Part shown: positions 1 to 8,170 of the stretch, in pieces
How positions within the stretch are numbered: position 1 is the first letter of the stretch
Layout of the letters: each line of letters begins with the position of its first letter
Notes under the pieces: generated by a model
What the model saw: only the letters and a program-made list of their open reading frames with translations
Told to the model about the DNA's origin: nothing
Databases searched by the model: none
Translations under genes and position numbers: made by a program
Assembly: GCA_947449255.1 (NCBI GenBank)
Contig: CANFQX010000005.1
Coordinates: 124,001 to 188,000, forward strand
Reading direction: 5' to 3'
Length of the DNA stretch: 64,000 nt
From: Pseudobdellovibrionaceae bacterium
Lineage (GTDB): Bacteria; Bdellovibrionota; Bdellovibrionia; Bdellovibrionales; Bdellovibrionaceae

Positions 1-1
1 T

Positions 2-463
2 TCACAAGATCTCACTGCTGCACTTCAGGATCTTGAAGGACTAAAGGACATCAATGATCTTCTTCACTTAGCCACTGAGCTTTCAAAGAAACCTCTCTTT
101 CATTTTGTAGCGGACTTAATTGTTTCAGCGAATTTGCTTTCACAACTGGCGTTGCTACCTATCGATGCCATTGAAAAAAAAATGAAACGTGAATTAACTG
201 TCGAAGAAAAAGATTTGATCTGTTCAAAATTTGCACGACTTCATTTGGACAGTCTAAGCCGGTGCCAGGGGAAAAAACTGATCTACTCGGATCGAAAGGT
301 GATCTATAAAGATCCCCAAGGACAGACCATTTATGAAGGACAATATCCCGTGGACTTCAGTGACTTTAAGAAAGTAAAAACCTGGACTTGGACCCTAGCC
401 CCACTGGGTGAGGCGGCGAAGGATTCTTCTATCGAGATGGATATTGAAGCCTACGGCAGATAA
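2..463 (+). CDS. Hypothetical protein, 5' end outside the window
   Basis: The reading frame is open from the first bases of the window, so the TTG at 134 is probably not the start and the gene begins upstream. The visible 153 residues are mostly helical at first (a stretch rich in Leu, Lys and Asp). A more polar C-terminal part follows, with the segments SDRKVIYKDPQG and GQYPVDFSDFKK. I see no catalytic motif and do not recognise the family. The gene stands alone and is followed by about 70 bases of nonspecific sequence and then by gene remnants. Confidence 0.6.
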   Translation, partial: SQDLTAALQDLEGLKDINDLLHLATELSKKPLFHFVADLIVSANLLSQLALLPIDAIEKKMKRELTVEEKDLICSKFARLHLDSLSRCQGKKLIYSDRKVIYKDPQGQTIYEGQYPVDFSDFKKVKTWTWTLAPLGEAAKDSSIEMDIEAYGR

Positions 464-536
464 AAGGCTCCTAACCTGCCACTATTTTTTGGATAATTTT
501 TAAATCAATGCTTTTCCAATGCCTAGCTCCGGTCTT

Positions 537-835
537 CTATTCAAAAAGCTGCGCAAAAGTAATCGTTTTATAAAAATACTTTTGGAAGGCTTCTCTCGTT
601 TTTACTGTGGTTTCTGCCTCATAGATCAATACTGTTTTCAGTGATGATCTTCTCGGCAGTTGCAGAAGCGCAGTCTTTTTTTGAACTTCTTTTATGACTG
701 CTTGGTCCAGTTCTTTTCGACATTTAAATTCACAGAGATAGAAGACATCTAAATTTGTGTGAATGAGAAGATCGATTTACCGGGGTGATATATTTTAGTT
801 TTGATGGCATTCCCTAATCCTTCTTCGATGGACTA
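537..835 (-). pseudogene. Remnant of an AAA ATPase with C-terminal PD-(D/E)XK-like domain
   Basis: On the minus strand, 776 to 537 encodes about 79 residues starting IDLLIHTNLDVFYLCEFK and ending with a TAG. The spacing D...E-x-K (IDLLI then LCEFK) is the core of the PD-(D/E)XK fold at the C terminus of a large family of mobile-associated ATPases of the DUF234/PF01637 type. Just upstream, the next frame continues the same protein (EEGLGNAIKTKIYHPG), so there is one frameshift near 777. The P-loop and the rest of the ATPase are missing. Only the last fifth or so of the gene survives. The family assignment rests on motif recognition by eye. Confidence 0.6.
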
Positions 836-972
836 AAAACTGACCCACTAAATTGTTGATACCACTTATTGATTAGATATTTTGGCATCAAGCGAACGAT
901 GCGATTCATGAATGCTGCACGTGATGACCAGACTAGGTCATCATCGAGGGCAGCTGGATATAAGATCTGCCA
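814..972 (-). pseudogene. Remnant of the C-terminal tail of an unidentified protein
   Basis: On the minus strand there is an open frame of about 52 codons between a TGA at 973-975 and a TAG at 814-816. It reads like real protein, with a segment such as NRIVRLMPKYLINKWYQQF. Such a basic, amphipathic tail resembles the C-terminal end of some short-chain dehydrogenases, but this is a weak impression. No start codon or ribosome site fits. It overlaps the edge of the ATPase remnant, so the junction between two deleted genes probably lies near 815-835. A hairpin with 8-bp arms (922-929 and 936-943) lies inside it. Confidence 0.3.
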
Positions 973-1045
973 TCAAAAATTTGAGGGCAATAACGAGATC
1001 CCCAGTAAGAAGATTTTTTGGCCCATAAAAAGTAGCAGGCAAAAC

Positions 1046-1462
1046 TCAGGACCAAGAATCCAGATGCTTAAAAATGGCCTCATTAAACTCATCAAAATCT
1101 CCAAGATGTTTACTGATTATAGAAGCCACTATTTCGGGCTTGATTGTCTCGTAATCATGAACAGAGATATTGCGAAAACCAACCATGCTGACCATTTTTT
1201 TTGTTAACTGATCATTGATTAATCCATGATTATTTAATAAGTGAAAGGCCTGCTTGTAACTATTGGGAAGTCCCAGACCGTCTTTTGCTAAAACACAAAG
1301 TGCCATGTCAATGCAGGCTTGGATCGCCCTTTGCAGGTTGAGCTCGAAAAGTCCTTGTTTGAAGCTTGGATCTTGTACAGATTTCTGAACTTTTTCTATC
1401 GCCATCAAACAATTTTTTACGATGTTGATTTTAGAATATAAGACATCTTTTTCACTGCTCAT
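1046..1462 (-). CDS. hepT: HEPN-domain RNase toxin HepT
   Basis: A 138-residue all-helical HEPN protein (DUF86/HepT family). It carries the catalytic motif R97-N-I-S-V-H102-D-Y104, which is the R-x4-H-x-Y form. In characterised HepT-MntA pairs this motif makes the RNase active site, and the tyrosine is AMPylated by the antitoxin. The Tyr is present here, so both the toxicity and its neutralisation look intact. The start ATG overlaps the mntA stop by 4 bases (ATGA), which suggests translational coupling with the antitoxin made first. The pair sits beside gene remnants, as expected for an acquired module. Confidence 0.9.
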   Translation of the reverse strand: MSSEKDVLYSKINIVKNCLMAIEKVQKSVQDPSFKQGLFELNLQRAIQACIDMALCVLAKDGLGLPNSYKQAFHLLNNHGLINDQLTKKMVSMVGFRNISVHDYETIKPEIVASIISKHLGDFDEFNEAIFKHLDSWS

Positions 1463-1845
1463 GATTTTTTCCTGTTTAAAATATTTTTTTCGATGACAGA
1501 GCGATCGACTTTAAAGTCGACATACATGGAAGTGCTTGAGCATTTCCATTGCAATAAGAGGGCTGGATTGTCATTGATCAGTTCTCGCCCTGTCTCAATC
1601 ACCTGTCTTGCAAAAATAGGATCGATAAAGTTAAGTTCAACAAGATCAACATCTCTCTCTGTAAGATCTTCTAGAGCTCCCCAGATTTTTAATTTATCTT
1701 CTTTGGCAACATGAGCTTTATAATAAACAGCCAAATCAATATCGCTATCCGATCTATATCGAGGAGTTCCAAACGAACCCAGAACGAAAGCAAATTCAGT
1801 AAAAGGCGCTAAGATTTTGATTGTTTGTTGCAAAATTTCTTCCAT
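1459..1845 (-). CDS. mntA: MNT-type nucleotidyltransferase antitoxin MntA
   Basis: A 128-residue minimal nucleotidyltransferase. The motif G23-S-F-G26 is followed by D35-x-D37 (SDSDIDLAVYY), the nucleotide- and metal-binding signature of the polymerase-beta superfamily. In the known type VII toxin-antitoxin system, MntA transfers AMP from ATP to the HepT tyrosine and silences the RNase. It is the first gene of a two-gene minus-strand operon with hepT. I see no strong ribosome site before the ATG. An 8-bp inverted repeat (1875-1882 and 1911-1918) lies in the 85-base upstream gap and could be an operator. Confidence 0.9.
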   Translation of the reverse strand: MEEILQQTIKILAPFTEFAFVLGSFGTPRYRSDSDIDLAVYYKAHVAKEDKLKIWGALEDLTERDVDLVELNFIDPIFARQVIETGRELINDNPALLLQWKCSSTSMYVDFKVDRSVIEKNILNRKKS

Positions 1846-1930
1846 TGTATTTTAGATGTTAAACGTTCCTCACAAAAAAGGTCAAGGTCACCATTTTTTG
1901 CATGTCATGAACCTTTTTAAGTGAAACTCC

Positions 1931-2593
1931 CTAAGACCTCTTCAAAGCAATAAACAACCCCTCCGCAGTAGGAGCAATCGCACTTTCATAGAGATCAGGA
2001 TTAGCCAGCCGTTCATTGAACTCCCGCAGGATCCGAATTTGTTTTTCAGAAAATTTTTGGGCCGTTGAATCACCCCAAACCGAACCAGATAAAAAGATAT
2101 TATCCCCAAGAACCAAGCCCCCAGGACGAAGATTTTTCTCAGCCCATAAAAGGTAATCCAAATAGGCCGCCTTATTCCCATCAATAAAAATGCCATCAAA
2201 GGGCCCTAGATCTGAAAGCTTTGTCAGCTCTTCGCGAGCATCGCCCAGCACTAAATGAATTTTCTTATCATTTTGATCAAGATTTGTAAAAACCTGCCGC
2301 GCTTTTTCTCCATGGCGAGGGTCCTTTTCAAGAGTCCACAACTCCCCACCTTTGGGCATTGCATCAAAGATATATTGCGCCGAAAGGCCCGTCAGAGTCC
2401 CAATTTCAACAAATTTTTTGCATGCATGCATTTTCACCATCAGTGATATTAAAGCCGCTTCGGGGGCAGAAATGCTAATGCGAGCCAAACCCAGTTCTTC
2501 CGCAAATTGCCTGGATAGTTTTTTGTTCTCATTCTCGACTGAAAATAAAGAATCTAGGTATTTTTCTTTATTAGAAAGCTCCACTTCACGCAT
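1931..2593 (-). CDS. SAM-dependent O-methyltransferase (class I, COMT-like)
   Basis: A 220-residue protein of the O-methyltransferase family 3 type, related to caffeoyl-CoA and catechol O-methyltransferases. The SAM-binding loop is visible as FVEIGTLTGLSAQYI, the acidic residue closing strand 2 in LEKDP, and the metal/substrate Asp in FDGIFIDGNKAAYLDYL followed by LVLGDN. The length is usual for the family. It probably methylates a small hydroxylated aromatic compound; the substrate cannot be told. It is divergent from the HAD gene that follows. The ATG at 2593 is the first residue of a well-conserved N terminus. Confidence 0.88.
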   Translation of the reverse strand: MREVELSNKEKYLDSLFSVENENKKLSRQFAEELGLARISISAPEAALISLMVKMHACKKFVEIGTLTGLSAQYIFDAMPKGGELWTLEKDPRHGEKARQVFTNLDQNDKKIHLVLGDAREELTKLSDLGPFDGIFIDGNKAAYLDYLLWAEKNLRPGGLVLGDNIFLSGSVWGDSTAQKFSEKQIRILREFNERLANPDLYESAIAPTAEGLFIALKRS

Positions 2594-2655
2594 AAAATGT
2601 CCTCTTTTTTATCTGCCACCTTGTCCGCTGACATCGAATGAGGCAGAATCATTAC

Positions 2656-3318
2656 ATGAATCCACTATTAGTCTTTGACCTTGATGGCACCTTAATAGAT
2701 TCAGCCCCCGATATTGTCACGGCAATGAATCGAACACTTGAAAATAATGGCAAAGCACCTTTGAGTGACGCCAAAATCATTTCTCATATTGGTGAAGGTC
2801 TGAAAAAATTATTATCAGACTTGTTTGTCGACGAGCCGCTTTCTGCAAGCAAGCTAGTAACTCTTGAAAATGAATTCCTCAGTTACTACGAAACCGAGAT
2901 GCTCAATAAAACTTCGATCTATGCTGGTGTCGAAACTTTTCTAGAAAGCTATCGTGGCCCCATTGCGATCATCACTAACAAAAACGAGGCTCCTGCTCGC
3001 AAAATTCTGGCCCATCTAAACCTGCATCGGTTCCCCTGGGTTAATATTTTTGGTGCTGATACTCTCGCTGAGCGAAAACCCAGCCCACTGCCCTTACAAA
3101 CCATGATGAAACAGGCTGGTTACGATACAGAAAACACAATCATGATTGGGGATGGAATTCCTGATATTGTTTCTGCACAAAGTGCCAACGTGACTTCAAT
3201 TGCAATCGATTTTGGCTACACAGATCTCAATATCTTAAAAAAGTACAAACCTGATGGAATTTTAAGTCATTATAGCGATCTTCATGGGTTGATTCGCCAA
3301 TTGCTCATGATCGAGTGA
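2656..3318 (+). CDS. gph: HAD hydrolase, phosphoglycolate phosphatase-like
   Basis: About 220 residues with the four HAD motifs: FDLDGTLIDS at the N terminus (nucleophile Asp), ITNKN (motif II Thr), the Lys in AERKPSPLP (motif III) and MIGDGIPDI (motif IV). The helical cap between motifs I and II is of the C1 type seen in Gph. Gph removes 2-phosphoglycolate formed during DNA repair, but related enzymes act on other sugar phosphates, so the substrate is inferred. An in-frame ATG at 2638 also exists. I prefer 2656 because the HAD motif follows directly and an AGGCAG sequence lies about ten bases upstream. Confidence 0.85.
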   Translation: MNPLLVFDLDGTLIDSAPDIVTAMNRTLENNGKAPLSDAKIISHIGEGLKKLLSDLFVDEPLSASKLVTLENEFLSYYETEMLNKTSIYAGVETFLESYRGPIAIITNKNEAPARKILAHLNLHRFPWVNIFGADTLAERKPSPLPLQTMMKQAGYDTENTIMIGDGIPDIVSAQSANVTSIAIDFGYTDLNILKKYKPDGILSHYSDLHGLIRQLLMIE

Positions 3319-3419
3319 CGCGTTACCTCAAAAAAAAGGACTTGGTCTCTTTTCACAACTTGCCTCATGGCAGCGTGAATTATATAAGATGAAACCTTTC
3401 AAAACGGGGGTTGTCTCCA

Positions 3420-4409
3420 GTGAGTGAAGTTCTTTTAGATGTTCAAAATTTGAAGACGCGGTTTAAAACTGACGAAGGCTCTTTTTATGCCGTCGATGAC
3501 ATCAGTTTTTACGTAAAAAAAGGCCAAACCCTTGGAATCGTTGGCGAGTCCGGCTGTGGAAAATCAGTCACTTCCCTCTCGATCATGCGGTTGATCCAAA
3601 AACCAGGCAGTATAGAATCTGGAAAGATCCTTTTTAAGGGTCGTGATCTGCTTTCTTTCTCAGATGATGAAATGCGCAGCGTACGTGGCAATGAGATTGC
3701 CATGATCTTCCAAGAGCCAATGACTTCACTGAATCCCGTCTATACTATTGGGGATCAGATCGAAGAGGCCATCTTGCTTCATCAAAAATCACTCAATAAA
3801 ATTCAGGCCCGTGAACGTGCGGTCGAGATGCTTCGCTTGGTTGGCATTCCTGCACCAGAAAAACGATTCCACGAATTCCCCCACCAACTTTCGGGCGGAA
3901 TGAGACAGCGCGTAATGATCGCTATGGCCATTTCATGCAATCCAGAACTGCTGATTGCAGATGAACCAACGACAGCCCTTGATGTGACGATACAGGCTCA
4001 GATTCTTGATTTAATGCGAAAACTGCAAAAAGAGTTCAATGCCGGCATGATTCTCATCACTCATGACTTGGGTGTTGTGGCTGAAATGTGTCAAGAAGTT
4101 GCAGTCATGTATGCTGGACGAATCGTTGAATTTGGAACTGTGGAAGATATTTTTTATCGTCCAAAGCATCCCTATACACGAGGTCTTTTAGATTCTATTC
4201 CTCACTTTGAGACCGGTCACAAACTGACGGAGCTTAAAACAATTAAAGGCATGGTTCCAAGTCTTTACAATCTTCCTAAAGGCTGTCGATTTGAAGATCG
4301 TTGTCCCTATGCAAAGGATGACTGTCGACAAGTTTATCCAACAACTGAAAATTTACGTGGCATCCACCGCGTAGCCTGTCATCACCCTTTATCTGAAGAG
4401 ATTAAATAA
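3420..4409 (+). CDS. dppD: Peptide ABC transporter ATPase, DppD/OppD type
   Basis: About 329 residues. Walker A is GESGCGKS, the signature is LSGGMRQR, Walker B is [12 protein letters not shown], and the switch His lies in [11 protein letters not shown]. The C-terminal extension has the Cys motif of oligopeptide ATPases ([14 protein letters not shown]), which in this family can bind an Fe-S cluster. The reading frame extends to a TTG at 3411, but that codon touches the GGGGG at 3406-3410. The GTG at 3420 has the same G-run at good spacing, so I chose it. The gene is two bases from dppF. The matching permease and binding-protein genes lie about 11 kb away on the other strand. Confidence 0.92.
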   Translation: MSEVLLDVQNLKTRFKTDEGSFYAVDDISFYVKKGQTLGIVGESGCGKSVTSLSIMRLIQKPGSIESGKILFKGRDLLSFSDDEMRSVRGNEIAMIFQEPMTSLNPVYTIGDQIEEAILLHQKSLNKIQARERAVEMLRLVGIPAPEKRFHEFPHQLSGGMRQRVMIAMAISCNPELLIADEPTTALDVTIQAQILDLMRKLQKEFNAGMILITHDLGVVAEMCQEVAVMYAGRIVEFGTVEDIFYRPKHPYTRGLLDSIPHFETGHKLTELKTIKGMVPSLYNLPKGCRFEDRCPYAKDDCRQVYPTTENLRGIHRVACHHPLSEEIK

Positions 4410-4411
4410 GA

Positions 4412-5380
4412 ATGAATACTCCTCTTTTAAAAGTTCAAAACCTAGTAAAAAACTTTCCAATTCATGCAGGGCTTTTAAACCGCGAAGTGGCCAGCGTGAA
4501 AGCAGTTTCAGATGTTTCCTTTGAAATAAAAAAAGGCGAAACACTGGGGCTGGTTGGAGAATCAGGTTGCGGAAAATCCACTCTTGGTCGCTGCCTAACA
4601 AGACTGCATGACACAACTTCAGGGCAGATTTTTTACAATGGAAAAGACATCACACATATTAAAGGTGATGAGCTGCGAGAGATTCGTAAAAAAATTCAGA
4701 TTATTTTCCAAGATCCATTTGCTTCGTTAAATCCGCGCATGACCATTGGTTCAATTCTAGAAGAGCCCTTGATCATTCACAACCTCGGAGAAACTCAAAA
4801 AGATCGCTATGATCGCATTCACGAGTTAATAGATTTAGTCGGACTCCGCAAAGAGCATCTGAATCGCTACCCGCATGAATTTTCAGGGGGCCAACGTCAG
4901 CGAGTAGGTATTGCCCGGGCACTGGCTGTCAATCCAGAGCTCATCATCTGTGATGAGCCTGTTTCAGCCTTAGACGTATCCATTCAGGCACAGGTGATTA
5001 ACCTTCTGATGGAACTTCAAAAGAAACTTGGCTTGACCTATGTCTTTATTGCTCATGACTTAAAAGTTGTAGAACATGTCTCAAATCGAGTGGCAGTGAT
5101 GTACCTAGGTAAAATCGTCGAGATGGCAGAGGCTGAAGAGCTCTACAAAAATCCAAAACATCCCTACACAAAAGCTTTAATGTCAGCCATCCCAGTCCCT
5201 GATCCGCGTCCAAAAGAAGAACGTATCATTTTGACTGGGGATGTCCCATCTCCGATAAATCCTCCCACTGGCTGTCACTTTCATCCAAGATGCCAGATGG
5301 CGATTGAAGAATGTAAAACAACAAGACCTTCTTTAAAGGCTAAATCCGAAGATCATACTGTTTCCTGCATTCGTGCATAA
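4412..5380 (+). CDS. dppF: Peptide ABC transporter ATPase, DppF/OppF type
   Basis: A 322-residue ATPase with Walker [12 protein letters not shown], signature FSGGQRQRVGIARAL, Walker B LIICDEPVSALD and switch His in FIAHDLKVVEH. The C terminus has the family Cys motif (CHFHPRCQMAIEEC). It pairs with the preceding ATPase to form the asymmetric nucleotide-binding dimer of a di- or oligopeptide importer at the inner membrane. The ATG lies two bases after the dppD stop (TAAGA then ATG), so the two are co-translated. A hairpin follows the gene at 5408-5431. Confidence 0.93.
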   Translation: MNTPLLKVQNLVKNFPIHAGLLNREVASVKAVSDVSFEIKKGETLGLVGESGCGKSTLGRCLTRLHDTTSGQIFYNGKDITHIKGDELREIRKKIQIIFQDPFASLNPRMTIGSILEEPLIIHNLGETQKDRYDRIHELIDLVGLRKEHLNRYPHEFSGGQRQRVGIARALAVNPELIICDEPVSALDVSIQAQVINLLMELQKKLGLTYVFIAHDLKVVEHVSNRVAVMYLGKIVEMAEAEELYKNPKHPYTKALMSAIPVPDPRPKEERIILTGDVPSPINPPTGCHFHPRCQMAIEECKTTRPSLKAKSEDHTVSCIRA

Positions 5381-5407
5381 AGTAGTCCAAATAAAATCCG
5401 ATAAGTT

Positions 5408-5431
5408 TTCTGAGGAGATCTCTCCTCAGAA
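5408..5431. promoter_or_regulatory. Perfect inverted repeat before the PilZ gene
   Basis: Two 11-base arms (TTCTGAGGAGA and its exact complement) are separated by two bases, ending 11 bases before the PilZ gene's ATG. The AAGGCG ribosome site overlaps the right edge. There is no T-tract, so it is a poor intrinsic terminator for dppF. It could be a protein-binding operator, or an RNA hairpin that hides or sets the PilZ ribosome site. Confidence 0.5.
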
Positions 5432-5442
5432 GGCGAATTTTC

Positions 5443-6312
5443 ATGCAAGAAGAAGTATGGTTCATTTTTGATGCCGAAAGCGATATTCAGTCTAAGCCCA
5501 TGACAGTGGGTCAGGTCTTGGCTCATATTATCAATCTTAAAACTTCTAAGAAAAAAAATATTTATTTATGGAAACCTGGATGGCCTGATTGGATGAGCCT
5601 TAAGGATTTTATAGCCTCACAAAATAGCAACTCAATTGGACTTCAGCCACCGACTCCCTCAGTGACTTTCAATAAGTCCTTTGATCAAGACCACGCAAGT
5701 TTAAATCCAATGAAGCTTTCAGAAACTATAGTCCCCTCAATAGATACAATTAATACTTCAGAATCAAAAGTGATCAACCTTGAAAAAAAAATAGACAACC
5801 CCTATACGGAAGTTAGCATTGCCGTCAATTCAACACTATCTCGGGATTTTAATGGCTCCGAATTGAGTCTTGAAAAAATCAAAAAGGTGAAAATTGATTT
5901 TTCAACTAGACAAAAACTTTCTGGAAAAGAGCAGGACACAAAAGAAGCGCAAATCCAACCCGAAGAGCGTCGAAAGCACCCTCGGCACAATTTTAAAATA
6001 GAAATTATCCTTATGGCTAGCTTTGGCTCTTTCAGAACCCACTCTCATGATATTTCACTGAGTGGGACTCAGCTCGTTGACAAAATTCCTGCCGAATTCC
6101 TAGATCAGCCTTTTGATGTCATTATTGTAAATCCATTTGAAACTAATCCGGCAATAGCTCGTCTAATTTTACCCGTAAAACTCGTGGGTAATCCATCTGA
6201 TTTATGGCGACTTCAGTTTGCCAACCAAAATCAAAATCAAGTCTCAAAATTAAGCGCCCTGCTCAATGCTTATATAGCCCATCAAAGTAAGATAAACCAA
6301 AAAAGCGGTTGA
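5443..6312 (+). CDS. PilZ-domain c-di-GMP receptor with GYF_2-like N terminus
   Basis: A 289-residue protein. The C-terminal third is a PilZ domain with both c-di-GMP-binding motifs: the RxxxR type in ERRKHPRHNF (around residue 180) and DxSxxG in HDISLSGTQL. The first 60 residues (EEVWFIFDAESD, VGQVLAHI, IYLWKPGWPDWMSLKDF) look like a GYF_2-type domain, in which tryptophan-rich strands read out a neighbouring peptide. A Ser/Thr-rich linker without clear folds joins them. There is no membrane segment, so it should be a cytoplasmic adaptor that responds to c-di-GMP. Its target is unknown. Confidence 0.85.
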   Translation: MQEEVWFIFDAESDIQSKPMTVGQVLAHIINLKTSKKKNIYLWKPGWPDWMSLKDFIASQNSNSIGLQPPTPSVTFNKSFDQDHASLNPMKLSETIVPSIDTINTSESKVINLEKKIDNPYTEVSIAVNSTLSRDFNGSELSLEKIKKVKIDFSTRQKLSGKEQDTKEAQIQPEERRKHPRHNFKIEIILMASFGSFRTHSHDISLSGTQLVDKIPAEFLDQPFDVIIVNPFETNPAIARLILPVKLVGNPSDLWRLQFANQNQNQVSKLSALLNAYIAHQSKINQKSG

Positions 6313-6336
6313 TCAAGAAAGCGCTTTTGCAAGCAT

Positions 6337-6834
6337 CTAAGCGTTTAGCCTTAATAATGTGTCTACTGTCTTTTTCAACTTTTCAACATCAAAAGGTTTT
6401 TTGATGTAATCATCAGCTCCAAGTTCAAAGGCTTTCTTAATGTCTTCATCTGAAGACTTGCCAGAAACAAATACCAGAGGAATCTTTTTAAGATCTCTGT
6501 GGTCCTTCAACAATTGAGCGAGCTCAAAACCATTGATCCACGGCAGACCCACATCCATAAGAATCAAATCAACTGGATGATCATCAAGCACCATTGAAAG
6601 CTCTGTCCCATCTGCAGCCAATTTGGTAACGTAGCCTTCTGATTCTAAAATTCTCTTCATTGCCAAGCGCATGGTCTCATCGTCTTCGATGACTAAAATT
6701 ACCTTTGGGTCCAATTTCTTTTTTGCTTCACGAAACTGATCCAAAGGCACGACATCTTGCCCAGCAATTCGAGCCTTAGTCATTTTTTCAATTTTATCGA
6801 CCAAATCCTTGGTGTTGATTTTCTTATTTCTCAT
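6337..6834 (-). CDS. Single receiver-domain response regulator
   Basis: About 165 residues: a charged 45-residue N-terminal segment followed by a receiver domain. The acidic pocket (VIEDDETM), the phospho-acceptor Asp in LILMDVGLPWING, the switch Ser in VFVSGKSS and the conserved Lys in YIKKPFD are all visible. There is no output domain, so it probably acts through protein contacts, as CheY-like regulators do. The frame opens at 6879, but GAGGGAG sits just upstream of the ATG at 6834, which I take as the start. That leaves a 7-base gap after the trxB stop. Confidence 0.88.
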   Translation of the reverse strand: MRNKKINTKDLVDKIEKMTKARIAGQDVVPLDQFREAKKKLDPKVILVIEDDETMRLAMKRILESEGYVTKLAADGTELSMVLDDHPVDLILMDVGLPWINGFELAQLLKDHRDLKKIPLVFVSGKSSDEDIKKAFELGADDYIKKPFDVEKLKKTVDTLLRLNA

Positions 6835-6841
6835 AACTCCC

Positions 6842-7795
6842 TCAGTGTGCTTCGTTTCCTTCAAGCCATCGCTCTGCATCGATCGCAGCCATACAACCTG
6901 TTCCTGCAGCCGTTACTGCTTGCCGATATACATGATCCTGTACATCTCCTGCTGCAAAAACCCCTGGAATATTTGTGTAAGTGGATTGCCCCTGAGTTAT
7001 AAGATACCCTGTCTCGTTCATATCGAGAACACCTTTAAATAAATCTGTATTCGGCTTATGACCGATGGCTAGGAACAAACCTGTCACCGCCATATCTTTG
7101 ACACTTCCATCGACTAAATTTCGGACTTTAGCCCCATTCATTCCCTTGCTGTCGCCTAAAACTTCAATGACCTCAGAATTCCAGACCACCTCGATCTTTG
7201 GATTTTTCATTGTTCTGTCTGCCATGATTTTTGAAGCTCTAAATTGATCTTTTCTATGAACAATAAATACCTTTGAAGCGAATCGAGTTAAAAATTGAGC
7301 CTCTTCCATCGCTGTATCGCCACCACCGACAACGATGATTTCCTGGTTACGGAAGAACGCACCATCACAAGTTGCGCAGGCAGAAACTCCACGATTCATA
7401 TAAGTTTTCTCTGAAGGAAGGCCAAGAAATTTAGCACTTGCACCCGTTGAAATGATAACAGATTTGGCTAAATACATATTTGCGCCAATCAAAATTTTGA
7501 AGGGCTGCGTGGTGAAATCAACCTTAGTTACATTGCGAGTAATAAATCGTGTTCCAAACTTTTCGGCTTGTTTTCTCATAACACCAATGAGCTCTGAGCC
7601 GGTCACACCATGTTCAAAACCAGGAAAGTTTTCAACTTCAGTGGTCAGCATCAACTGGCCACCGGCTTCCTCGCCTTCTATCATCAGAGGAGCCAAATTT
7701 GCTCGCGCTGAATAAATAGCTGAAGTCAGTCCTGCTGGACCCGAACCGATGATAATTAAGTTTTCAATTTTGTTGTTTTGTACTGCTTCAGACAT
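6842..7795 (-). CDS. trxB: Thioredoxin reductase
   Basis: About 317 residues, the normal length. The FAD-binding Rossmann motif is at the N terminus (IIGSGPAGLTSAIYSARA), the redox-active CATC pair in SACATCDGAFF, the NADPH-binding motif in VVGGGDTAMEEA, and the C-terminal FAD motif in GVFAAGDVQD. It reduces thioredoxin with NADPH in the cytoplasm. The frame extends to 7822, but GAGGTG lies 5 bases before the ATG at 7795, which also gives a typical N terminus. It is followed closely by the receiver gene; the two may share a transcript. Confidence 0.95.
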   Translation of the reverse strand: MSEAVQNNKIENLIIIGSGPAGLTSAIYSARANLAPLMIEGEEAGGQLMLTTEVENFPGFEHGVTGSELIGVMRKQAEKFGTRFITRNVTKVDFTTQPFKILIGANMYLAKSVIISTGASAKFLGLPSEKTYMNRGVSACATCDGAFFRNQEIIVVGGGDTAMEEAQFLTRFASKVFIVHRKDQFRASKIMADRTMKNPKIEVVWNSEVIEVLGDSKGMNGAKVRNLVDGSVKDMAVTGLFLAIGHKPNTDLFKGVLDMNETGYLITQGQSTYTNIPGVFAAGDVQDHVYRQAVTAAGTGCMAAIDAERWLEGNEAH

Positions 7796-7882
7796 GTTCA
7801 CCTCGACCAGGAAAGCTACCAATAAATGCTTTTCTTTTCATTAGTTCTTTACTTGTTTTGGACCGCGTCAGTAGAATAAGTC

Positions 7883-8170
7883 ATGCCGTTGATTTCATTT
7901 AAGAAAGCTCAAACAATTCTTACCGTCCCTGCGGGCTCCAATCTGATGATAAATCTCCAGGCGGCAGGGATCCCTGTGGCCTCAAGTTGCAATGGCGATG
8001 GCGTCTGCGCAAAGTGCAAAATTACAATTCTAGAAGGCGCAGAAAATCTAAGTCCAGAGAATGAGATTGAGATTTTTTTAAGAGAAAAAAATGAAATCCC
8101 AATCCATCAAAGAATCAGCTGCCAAACAAAAGTCTTTGGCGACATTAAAATCGATGCCAGTTATTGGTAG
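7883..8170 (+). CDS. 2Fe-2S ferredoxin
   Basis: A 95-residue small ferredoxin. Cluster ligands follow the pattern C-x5-C-x2-C (SSCNGDGVCAKCK) with a fourth Cys in RISCQTKV, typical of plant/adrenodoxin-like beta-grasp ferredoxins. It would carry single electrons in the cytoplasm; its partners are unknown. It lies alone between the divergent trxB operon and the convergent trmB gene, whose stop directly abuts its own. Confidence 0.9.
   Translation: MPLISFKKAQTILTVPAGSNLMINLQAAGIPVASSCNGDGVCAKCKITILEGAENLSPENEIEIFLREKNEIPIHQRISCQTKVFGDIKIDASYW

Noticed and set aside
869-1207. Plus-strand open frame of 112 codons
   Set aside because: It is antisense to the end of hepT and the remnant region, has no ribosome site and a composition unlike the real genes.
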